The translations under genes and the position numbers were made by a program. From Commensalibacter communis (GTDB lineage Bacteria > Pseudomonadota > Alphaproteobacteria > Acetobacterales > Acetobacteraceae), in the NCBI RefSeq assembly GCF_947179015.1, contig NZ_CAMXCM010000001.1:421387-485386 (forward strand): a DNA stretch of 64,000 bases, given 5' to 3'. A model generated the notes under the pieces. The model ran no database searches, was not told the origin of the DNA, and saw nothing but the letters and a program-made list of their open reading frames with translations. Shown piece after piece: positions 18,929 through 26,434 of the stretch; position 1 is the first letter of the stretch; each line of letters starts with the position of its first letter.

Positions 18929-19906
18929 ATGTTCAAATTTATTGATCCTTTTTTAGTTTCATTGCTATCGACTGTCTTATTAGCCAGTCTATTCCCATGT
19001 TATGGCAGTGGTGTGGCTTTTTTTGATAATTTGGCCATTATTGCGATTGCGTTAATGTTCTTTTTACAAGGTGCACGGCTGTCTCGGCAAGCAATGGTGC
19101 AGGGGTTATTGCATTGGCGATTACATTTAGTAATTTTCCTTTGCACTTTTGCTTTATTTCCGATCCTAGGGATCGGTTTACATTTTTTCTTTCCTCACTT
19201 GTTGATCCCTGGATTATGGAGTGGTGTGATTTTTCTGTGTTGCTTGCCTTCTACGGTTCAGTCTTCGATTGCATTTACATCAATCGCAAAGGGAAATGTT
19301 CCTGCCGCCATTTGTTCTGCAACAGCTTCTAATCTGCTTGGGGTGTTTATTACACCTTTATTGGCAGGGTTAATTTTCAGTAGCCAAGGGCATTTGAAAT
19401 TAGATGGGACAATTAATATTGTCTACCAATTATTACTACCGTTTATTGCCGGGCAATTACTACAACCATGGATTGGCGAATGGGCGGTGCGTAATCGGCG
19501 TTTACTGTCTTTTTCTGATCGTGGGTCTATTTTGATTGTTGTTTATAGTGCGTTTAGTGAAGCAGTAAATATGCATTTATGGCAGGAACTAAGTATCGAT
19601 CAATTGATATATGTCGTGTTGATTGATGTTTTCTTATTATTCCTGGTTTTAACGATTACAGCGATTGTTAGTAAGTTTTTAAAATTTTCTTTGGCAGATC
19701 GAATTAGTATTATTTTTTGTGGGTCAAAAAAGACCCTGGCATCAGGCGTCCCGATTGCGAATGTGCTTTTTCCATCTAGCATGGTTGGAATCATTGTTCT
19801 ACCATTGATGATTTTTCACCAGATCCAACTTTTTATTATCGCCATTCTAGCAAAATATTGTGCAAAATTAATGGATAAGGAATTGGCTGCGAAAAAAGAA
19901 GATTAA
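18929..19906 (+). CDS. SBF-like (bile acid:sodium symporter family, YfeH type) transporter
   Basis: 325 residues and nine to ten hydrophobic segments. Motifs of the SBF-like group: LMFFLQGARLSRQA near the second helix, CCLPSTVQSSIAFTSIAKGN and SATASNLLGVFITPLLAG, a crossover region, and FCGSKKTLASGVPIANVLFP. E. coli YfeH is of this family; substrates are not established for most members. The gene stands alone, 61 bases before tRNA-Ser, and so marks the chromosomal side of the integration site. Confidence 0.88.
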   Translation: MFKFIDPFLVSLLSTVLLASLFPCYGSGVAFFDNLAIIAIALMFFLQGARLSRQAMVQGLLHWRLHLVIFLCTFALFPILGIGLHFFFPHLLIPGLWSGVIFLCCLPSTVQSSIAFTSIAKGNVPAAICSATASNLLGVFITPLLAGLIFSSQGHLKLDGTINIVYQLLLPFIAGQLLQPWIGEWAVRNRRLLSFSDRGSILIVVYSAFSEAVNMHLWQELSIDQLIYVVLIDVFLLFLVLTITAIVSKFLKFSLADRISIIFCGSKKTLASGVPIANVLFPSSMVGIIVLPLMIFHQIQLFIIAILAKYCAKLMDKELAAKKED

Positions 19907-19966
19907 TTTATAAAAAACCGCTTGCCAAAGAACTATAAAATCGTATATGAATGTTTTTACAAATCA

Positions 19967-20057
19967 GGAGGGGTGGCCGAGTGGTTGAAGGCAGCGGTCT
20001 TGAAAACCGCCGTGCGTTAATAGCGTACCGTGGGTTCGAATCCCACCCCCTCCGCCA
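19967..20057 (+). tRNA. tRNA-Ser (anticodon TGA)
   Basis: A 91-base type II tRNA: acceptor arms GGAGGGG (19967–19973) and CCCCTCC (20047–20053), discriminator G and encoded CCA (20055–20057). The anticodon loop CTTGAAA gives TGA; the long variable arm and GGTTCGAATCC T-loop are present. Its last 15 bases form part of the attachment-site repeat that is duplicated at 32261–32280, so it is the insertion target of the neighbouring mobile element and remains intact. Confidence 0.97.
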
Positions 20058-20062
20058 TATAT
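20043..20062. repeat. Attachment site at the tRNA end (20-bp core)
   Basis: CCACCCCCTCCGCCATATAT, comprising the last 15 bases of tRNA-Ser plus five beyond, is identical to 32261–32280. Confidence 0.92.
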
Positions 20063-20113
20063 GTCAGTTAGAACATTGATTTTGCTATATATTTCTTGTA
20101 AAATTAAATCTGA

Positions 20114-20134
20114 CCCATTATAAAACCCATCTTA
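20114..20134. repeat. Putative integrase arm-type site (left)
   Basis: CCCATTATAAAACCCATCTTA, matching 32122–32142 at 19 of 21 positions. It lies 51 bases inside the left core repeat. CCCAT occurs twice in it around TATAAAA, as is common for arm-type sites of tyrosine recombinases. The role is inferred from position. Confidence 0.55.
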
Positions 20135-20150
20135 GAGTATTTGCTGAATT

Positions 20151-21359
20151 TTACTTCCTTACAATGCAACTTGTTTTGTTATCGTATCTATATTGATGAA
20201 TCGTGGAGTTAGACAATAATTTAATAGCTTGCTCAATAATATCTAAAGAAAGTAAAAACCATTCTTTTGGCTGTACTGTTTTTCCAAAACGATCTTTAAT
20301 TTCTATTTGTAATTGGGCTTGCCCAAAAAAACGGTGTAATAAATTTTCAAATGAAGCCAAATTAATATTTTTAACTCTATACTTATGAACAAGTTGTACG
20401 GGTGCTAAGAGATAGGTAGCTTCATTTTGTGCGTTCTGGATACGTTGTTGCACGTCATCTGACGTTGTATATCCAATTTTAAATAATCCACCGTCTAACT
20501 CTTGAATGCTTTCATTTTTAGAAAGGCTTTTTAAGATATAAATATATCCAGAAATTTCTTTTCCAGGAATGGTTATTATATGGTCTGAGCTAAAAGTTTC
20601 TGTTTCAGGTTTGGAAATACGTCTGCCTTGTGGATCTTTATACAATTCAGTAGCCAAAGAACGTAATAAATTTTCACCTTCCATACCATTACTAAAAATC
20701 AATCTTAAACGTGCGTTTTTTCGTCCATTTCTTATTTGACGCTCTGTTACTTCTGCAACTAAAACCATAATTCCGTTTAAGATAAAGAAATCACCAGTAT
20801 CAATTTCTTGCTCTTTACGAAAACGTATACTGGCTCTTTTTCCACTTACGAGATCACTAACACAAGAATCAAATAAGGGTTTAAATTGATTAAAATCAAG
20901 GCATTTAATGCGCTTTGAAACGCGATCTGTCTTGGAGATAAGTCGTTTAGGTGTTTTTGAAGAAGAGAAAATATTTGTTGCGGATGAGGTGTCTGTTGAT
21001 AACAAAGCATGTCCTTTATTAAAAATATCATCCAAAGAATTTGGAATATCTTCTATTTCTTTTTCCTCTTGATAGTTCAGTAGGAAATGCCGATCTTGTG
21101 ACTTTAAAATACGAATATATTGATTATTTTTATGGTATTGTTCTAATCGTGCAGCCAGTTTACGTTCATTTAAACTTAATCGATGCCCATCACGCACATC
21201 GCCTGGTGCATAACCATTCGCATCAATAAAAAGATTAATCTCTTCAAAATCATGCAAGATTTTATCATCTTCACTTGGACGCTGATTTCTTTTTTTCTGA
21301 TCGGTTAATCCCATTTCTTGCATGCGGTTGAAGATTTCATCAAGGGTTGCTTTGGTCAT
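20151..21359 (-). CDS. GIY-YIG nuclease family protein
   Basis: 402 residues. The C-terminal third holds a GIY-YIG domain: GYIYILKS (271–278) and GLFKIGYTT (291–299) form the two signature strands, with FENLLHRFF (337–345) supplying the helix with the catalytic glutamate (E338) and a late EWF (366–368), as in the T5orf172/MUG113 branch. Residues 1–110 are a charged helical part (ERKLAARLEQYHKN), and 150–240 a separate mixed domain. It is the last gene of an operon with the helicase and methyltransferase (10-base gap), so the obvious role is DNA cleavage in a restriction-type system. No ribosome site is evident, suggesting translational coupling. Confidence 0.82.
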   Translation of the reverse strand: MTKATLDEIFNRMQEMGLTDQKKRNQRPSEDDKILHDFEEINLFIDANGYAPGDVRDGHRLSLNERKLAARLEQYHKNNQYIRILKSQDRHFLLNYQEEKEIEDIPNSLDDIFNKGHALLSTDTSSATNIFSSSKTPKRLISKTDRVSKRIKCLDFNQFKPLFDSCVSDLVSGKRASIRFRKEQEIDTGDFFILNGIMVLVAEVTERQIRNGRKNARLRLIFSNGMEGENLLRSLATELYKDPQGRRISKPETETFSSDHIITIPGKEISGYIYILKSLSKNESIQELDGGLFKIGYTTSDDVQQRIQNAQNEATYLLAPVQLVHKYRVKNINLASFENLLHRFFGQAQLQIEIKDRFGKTVQPKEWFLLSLDIIEQAIKLLSNSTIHQYRYDNKTSCIVRK

Positions 21360-21369
21360 TATATAATAC

Positions 21370-23388
21370 TTAATTTTCTGGAGTAATAGAACGTTTACGT
21401 TGTGCTTCTTTTAACCAGGCCAAGGCTTCGGCCAAGCGTTGTTCCATTGGGTGATTACTATTGATGTTCGGCTCTTTTTGATGCTCGTTATGAAATATTT
21501 CAATTTTTGGCCATAATGCAATTGCCTCGCCTTCGGTCATGCTTATTTTGGAAGATATAATATAAGTATGCAGTGTGTTCAATGTTTTTGCATTCAGGGT
21601 TTTTGATAAAATTTCATAAGCACGTTGAAACGGATTGATTGTTTCAATGAGGTCAATATCCAGCTCTGAGACATGAATTAATTTATTTGCCATGCGAATG
21701 AATTGATCTCTTTTTGCTATTGCCTGAGGATATTTTTGTTTAATTTCTTGTTCTTCCTCTGGTGATAATTCTGGCTCCATTTCTACAGAGGGAGAGCTTA
21801 TGACCATTTTTGTGGCCAGGCGTTGACTAATTGCTTCGACTTCTTCATCATTACAATTAGGATATTTTTCTCTGATAATCCCAGGTAAAACGCTTTGCAT
21901 TAAAATTTCTGGAGGATATTCTTTGATATTCATTCCAGCTTTTAAAACAATGCTATCTTGTAAGGTAATAGCGACCAAATCATTCAAATCATTTTCGCAA
22001 ATTTCTTTGGCACGTTCAGAAGGATAAGGGTTAAGTCCTTTGATGGACAAAATAGATCCTCCATCTGGGCTATTTTGGATAAACCCTTCGATTGAGTCGC
22101 TATCTGTACGATTTTTAAAACTATAAGATGGTGCCAAGACTTGTTCCATTAATAATGAACAGGCAATGGCTTTAAGGAAGTTATTGACAGATTCCTGCAC
22201 ACGATCATCGCTGGCATCAGGTTGGGCAATAAGGTTAGTAAATTGCGCATGGTTTTTACCAGGGGCATCACGGGTTGCCCGCCCGATAATTTGGATAATT
22301 TCAGTCAAAGATCCACGATATCCAACGGTTAAAGCATGTTCACACCAAATCCAATCAAATCCTTCTTTGGCCATAGCCATTGCAATAATGATATCGACAT
22401 CATCGCGCCCATCAATATTGCGTAAAGAAGCAATAACTTTTTCACGCTTAGTAGTGTCATCGTTAACTAAATCAGCGATTTTAAGGGTTCTGCCATTAGG
22501 AGCCGTAATCAGGTAAAATCCAGTGTCTTCGTCAACACCTTGATACTTTCCAATAATATCACACAGCCTGGCGATTTCATCATATTTATCATCGGTAGCT
22601 TCGGCAGAGTTAGTATGGGGAATATGAATGATGGTTTTTAGGTCTCGGTTTAAGACCTCGCCAATAGCGTCTAAATATCGACCGCGATAAAAATGATATC
22701 CCATTCCCAGCGTTTTTAAATAATGATACCCATTTAATTGTTCGTAATAGGTATAGGTAACGCGGGCAAAGCGTTCTTCGTCCTCTGGGGACAGGATTGA
22801 TTCAGTATCTCCACGGAAATAAGAGCCCGTCATGGCAATAATATGGGCTTTGTCGCGTTCAATCAGTTGATGCACCACATCGCCCAAGCGGCTTTCTTGT
22901 TTAGAAGAAACATGATGGAATTCATCAATCGCAATTAAACAGTTATCAAATCCATCAACCCCAATTTCATTAAACGCAAACCTTAACGTGGCATGGGTGC
23001 ATAACAAGATTTGATCTTCTGAGGCTAAGAATTGTTGTAATGCCTTGGTTTTGGCATTATTGCTGGAAATATCAGTTAAGTCCCACTTTGCATTTAATGT
23101 CCAATCAGCAAAAAAGCCTTTGGTGGTTAAATCAGTCGAGGCAAACGATTTTCCAATGGATCGTTCGGGAACGGCGATGATGACTTTTTCCAACCCTTGG
23201 TGATGTAATTTATCTAATCCCAAAAACATTAATGCTCTGGATTTTCCTGATGCGGGTGGGGATTTGATGAGTAAATATTGCGCATTACGGGCAGCATAGG
23301 CGCGTTTTTGCATTTCCCGCATGCCCATATTGTCCAGATTTTGGCTGGTTCCTGTTTGGTGATAGGAAACGGTGGTAAAATTAACCAT
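21370..23388 (-). CDS. DEAD/DEAH-box SF2 helicase of a three-gene restriction-like operon
   Basis: 672 residues. SF2 motifs: Walker A SPPASGKS (43–50), IAVPERSIGKSF (motif Ia region), motif II IDEFHH (154–159), motif III-like AMTGSYFRGD, and a helicase C-terminal domain with VIASLRNIDGRDDVDI, MAKEGFDWIWCEHALTVG and motif VI QIIGRATRDAPGKNH. About 200 residues of helical C-terminal extension follow. The fold resembles the translocases of Type I/III restriction enzymes (ResIII type). An AAGGA site lies 8 bases before the ATG. It is 13 bases after the methyltransferase gene and 10 before the GIY-YIG gene, so it probably moves DNA for, or gates, the nuclease. Confidence 0.87.
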   Translation of the reverse strand: MVNFTTVSYHQTGTSQNLDNMGMREMQKRAYAARNAQYLLIKSPPASGKSRALMFLGLDKLHHQGLEKVIIAVPERSIGKSFASTDLTTKGFFADWTLNAKWDLTDISSNNAKTKALQQFLASEDQILLCTHATLRFAFNEIGVDGFDNCLIAIDEFHHVSSKQESRLGDVVHQLIERDKAHIIAMTGSYFRGDTESILSPEDEERFARVTYTYYEQLNGYHYLKTLGMGYHFYRGRYLDAIGEVLNRDLKTIIHIPHTNSAEATDDKYDEIARLCDIIGKYQGVDEDTGFYLITAPNGRTLKIADLVNDDTTKREKVIASLRNIDGRDDVDIIIAMAMAKEGFDWIWCEHALTVGYRGSLTEIIQIIGRATRDAPGKNHAQFTNLIAQPDASDDRVQESVNNFLKAIACSLLMEQVLAPSYSFKNRTDSDSIEGFIQNSPDGGSILSIKGLNPYPSERAKEICENDLNDLVAITLQDSIVLKAGMNIKEYPPEILMQSVLPGIIREKYPNCNDEEVEAISQRLATKMVISSPSVEMEPELSPEEEQEIKQKYPQAIAKRDQFIRMANKLIHVSELDIDLIETINPFQRAYEILSKTLNAKTLNTLHTYIISSKISMTEGEAIALWPKIEIFHNEHQKEPNINSNHPMEQRLAEALAWLKEAQRKRSITPEN

Positions 23389-23401
23389 TTTTTATTCCTT
23401 T

Positions 23402-26155
23402 TTATTCTTTTGTGGCAGGATTGGACGCGGATTTAGAGGGCTTTTTTTTGGTTTGTTTTTTAACGGCTTTCTTTTTTGTATCGGCTTTTAACAAACGTTC
23501 ATACTGTTTGAATAAAAAAGTTAATCGTTCTGTATCATCGACAAAGGGTTTGCCATTATAGAAATTTTCCAACATTTCATCGGTTTGCTGATGGGCTTGT
23601 AAGAGGTTGGCGGGCATGGTTTGGGGATTATAGAGGAAAGCAATGGTTTTACCTGGATGTTCCTCTCTGGCGGCCAAGATATTGCCTGCACATTCAGCCA
23701 GTTGCTCTTCTTGATCCTCGGTTAAAGGAAGGAATGGGAAATTATTATAGACGATTGTGTTGGAATACCTATAACGCTCTTCTAGTTTTCCACCAATATT
23801 CGCCAACCATACCGCATGTAAACGAGAGGATAAAATCGCAAATAAATAGTCAGGTGGATCAAAAATAGCGAATGATGAATTATTGATAATAATATTGGCG
23901 GGCATAAAGCCAATCGATAAATAATGACGTTGTTCAGATGATACTGCTGGAATTAAAAAAACTTCTTGATTTATTCGACTTCGTATTTCATCAAATCGAT
24001 AAGGTTGTTGAGCTAGTTCTTTGGTTGTTTTTTTACTACTTTTTAAACGAAATTGTTGAACTGCTTTTATTCTTTTCATAATGGGGGGGATAGAGTGTGC
24101 CAACGGTAAATCCTGATCCTGAATCCACAAGCAAAAACGTTCCTCTCCACGAATAAATTCTTGTGATCCATAAATACGCTTCACCAGAGGGGTCGCTTGT
24201 GGATAATTCTCTAACAGTTCTTGTTTTTCTGGTGGAGATAACATTAAATATCCACCATCAGTTGGTTTATTACCAAACACCATAATAGGAGTTTTTCCAA
24301 AAGGTTTACTGCGTTTTTGTACAATAATATCATTATTAACAGGCAATAAATATGGTGAAATATGAGGGATATCCGTACTATGATCCTCAAAATATAATGT
24401 CTTTATGGTTGATGATGCACGCCGCAATCCCACAATAATACAAGTCACTCCCGCATTATGGGTGGCATTATTTTTCCATTTAAAAGATGGCCAGGCAAAG
24501 CCAATTTCAATATTAAGATTTAAAATTAACGGCCAAAGCAGTTCCACTTGTGTACCTTGGCAAATTGAATTGGTGCTAACCAATGCCCCGCCATATGTCT
24601 TAGGATGGGTTAAAAATTGTGCGGTTTTAAAAAACCAGCCTGCACTATAATCCAGCGTTTTATAAGATTTGGTATGTGGAGAAAATAGCTGTTCAATATC
24701 TTCTTTTTGCTCTTTACTCTGCCAAGTACTACCATGAAATGGAGGGTTCCCCGCCACATAAATCTCTGTTTTGGAATCAATATTTTCAACAGGACAAATC
24801 TCTGTCCAATCCAATCGTAACGCATTCCCACAAATGATATGACCATTTTCTGTCAAGGGCAAGGTTGCTGGGGAATCTCCAAAATCCTTTTTCATCTTGG
24901 CATTCATTTGATATTGCACAATCCACAAGGATAGTCTTGCTGTTTGTGCTGCAAAATCATCCAGCTCTATCCCATAAAAATGATCCAATTGAATAGACGT
25001 AAACCCCAACGGTGCTGCTATTTGTTGTTTTAACCGCTTTAAGACTTTGAATTCCAGCTCTCTTAACCGACGATAGGCAATAATTAAAAAATTACCCGAT
25101 CCACAGGCAGGGTCAAAAATACGAATACGAGCCAAATGATCGTGAAATTTATTTAATTTGGATAAATCATCCCCAGCCTCGGTTAATTCAGCCTCTAACT
25201 GATCCAATAATAAAGGTTTTAATAATCGCTCAATGTTCGGAACAGAGGTATAATGCATCCCATTATCTTTGCGTAACTCTTTGTTCGCAATGGCTTGCAT
25301 CATCGATCCAAAAATATCAGGATTAATTTCTTGCCAATTATAATTGCCACAATCTCTGAAAAAGCGTAATGCTCGGTCTGAAAATCTGGGAATACGAATG
25401 TCATCGTTAAATAATCCCCCATTCACATAGGGAAAATCCAATACCCATTTCGGAAAATTCTTTGTTTTCCTTTGGGTTGGGTTGGTCGCCATTCCCTCAA
25501 AAAGCTGGTGCAAAATATCCGCTGTATCTGATCCATCGGGCGATGAATAGGTCATCACCGTTTCAGTAAATTGATCTTTTGGAAAAATGGCAGTATCCTC
25601 GGCAAAGAAACAAAATAATAATCGCATCACAAATAGATTTAATTCGTGTTCTGCCTTTGGATTGTTAATCCAATCCATATTATGATCTAATAACTCTTTG
25701 TATAACAAATTGAGTTTACGCGTGGCTTTACGATCGGCTTCAACCTCTTCTATAACTTCGTATCGTTCTATACCCGCCAAATAAGCAAAAAAATCAAAGT
25801 AATCATTCAACTCTGTGAATGGTTTATCCAAAAGTTGATCCTGTTTAGCGTTCCAAGCCCTGATCGTTTTGCCATTTGTCACAACATATAGACGAGGTTT
25901 GTTTTTGTGCTTGTTATATTTCTCTTTTAATTGATCCTCGGCCAGCAATAAATCATCATGATCAATGGCTATAAAAGCCAGTTTTTTAGGAATAAAAACA
26001 GGTGTGTTTAATTGATAAGACTTTTGAATATCCGTAATTGTTTTTTGCGGAATATTATAAATCTCTAAGAACTTGGTAATAAAAGCAGAGCCATCTTCAA
26101 AAGGTTGCTCTATCAATAGTTTTAGCTTTGGTTCAAGTTCGTAAAGATTTAGCAT
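23402..26155 (-). CDS. MmeI-like class I DNA (adenine) methyltransferase, N-terminal nuclease motif apparently lost
   Basis: 917 residues. Motif I FDPACGSGNF (347–356), motif IV NPPF (470–473), and the pre-methylase helical spacer (FVMRLLFCFFAEDT, then INPDIFGSMMQA and MHYTSVPNI) place it in the MmeI/Type IIG family, which methylates adenine N6. The C-terminal 400 residues carry target recognition and a lysine-rich tail (KKAVKKQTKKKPSKSA). In MmeI the first 150 residues form a PD-(D/E)XK nuclease; here the aligned strand reads LAFIAIDHDDL (59–69) with no E-x-K, so self-cleavage is doubtful. It is the first gene of the operon with helicase and GIY-YIG nuclease, which could replace the missing activity. 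Confidence 0.85.
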   Translation of the reverse strand: MLNLYELEPKLKLLIEQPFEDGSAFITKFLEIYNIPQKTITDIQKSYQLNTPVFIPKKLAFIAIDHDDLLLAEDQLKEKYNKHKNKPRLYVVTNGKTIRAWNAKQDQLLDKPFTELNDYFDFFAYLAGIERYEVIEEVEADRKATRKLNLLYKELLDHNMDWINNPKAEHELNLFVMRLLFCFFAEDTAIFPKDQFTETVMTYSSPDGSDTADILHQLFEGMATNPTQRKTKNFPKWVLDFPYVNGGLFNDDIRIPRFSDRALRFFRDCGNYNWQEINPDIFGSMMQAIANKELRKDNGMHYTSVPNIERLLKPLLLDQLEAELTEAGDDLSKLNKFHDHLARIRIFDPACGSGNFLIIAYRRLRELEFKVLKRLKQQIAAPLGFTSIQLDHFYGIELDDFAAQTARLSLWIVQYQMNAKMKKDFGDSPATLPLTENGHIICGNALRLDWTEICPVENIDSKTEIYVAGNPPFHGSTWQSKEQKEDIEQLFSPHTKSYKTLDYSAGWFFKTAQFLTHPKTYGGALVSTNSICQGTQVELLWPLILNLNIEIGFAWPSFKWKNNATHNAGVTCIIVGLRRASSTIKTLYFEDHSTDIPHISPYLLPVNNDIIVQKRSKPFGKTPIMVFGNKPTDGGYLMLSPPEKQELLENYPQATPLVKRIYGSQEFIRGEERFCLWIQDQDLPLAHSIPPIMKRIKAVQQFRLKSSKKTTKELAQQPYRFDEIRSRINQEVFLIPAVSSEQRHYLSIGFMPANIIINNSSFAIFDPPDYLFAILSSRLHAVWLANIGGKLEERYRYSNTIVYNNFPFLPLTEDQEEQLAECAGNILAAREEHPGKTIAFLYNPQTMPANLLQAHQQTDEMLENFYNGKPFVDDTERLTFLFKQYERLLKADTKKKAVKKQTKKKPSKSASNPATKE

Positions 26156-26261
26156 TAATTTGTTCCGTATAACAATCGTGATTAGCTATATTATCAAGAG
26201 ATTATATTTAATTTTAATGATTGTATCTAAATTTTTATTGAATATTAATCATTTTAAAAAC

Positions 26262-26412
26262 GGACGAGCGGGGGAAGCGGGATTTATTTGGTAACATATT
26301 GATATATAATAATATTTTATTTTCCCGTTTTATCCCGTTCGTTTTTGTGGTTCAGTATTAGCGGGAGGCATTAAGTTTCTGCCATTCTCCCGCTTTTCCC
26401 GTTAATCCCGCT
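26262..26412. repeat. CCCG iteron-like cluster, candidate island replication origin
   Basis: Within an AT-rich gap, CCCG(C/T)T units recur: CGGG at 26269 and 26278 (reverse orientation), CCCG at 26324 and 26334, AGCGGGAG at 26360–26367, and CCCG at 26389, 26398 and 26407, spaced 9–10 bases within each group. AGCGGGAG and CTCCCGCT (26387–26394) form a perfect 8-bp inverted repeat. The cluster lies just downstream of the primase/helicase gene, where satellites such as P4 keep a replication cis-region. Alternatives: operator or promoter control of the methyltransferase operon. Confidence 0.5.
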
Positions 26413-26434
26413 GCAATTTAATGGGTTTTATTTT

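Noticed and set aside
22166-22516. A 116-codon plus-strand frame opposite the helicase gene
   Set aside because: Antisense to conserved helicase motifs, no ribosome site, composition of a shadow frame.
21370-26155. Assigning the operon to BREX, DISARM or a Type I/III restriction system
   Set aside because: Key genes (pglZ/brxC, drmA/drmB, hsdS, mod/res) are missing; only the general methylase-plus-helicase theme is shared.
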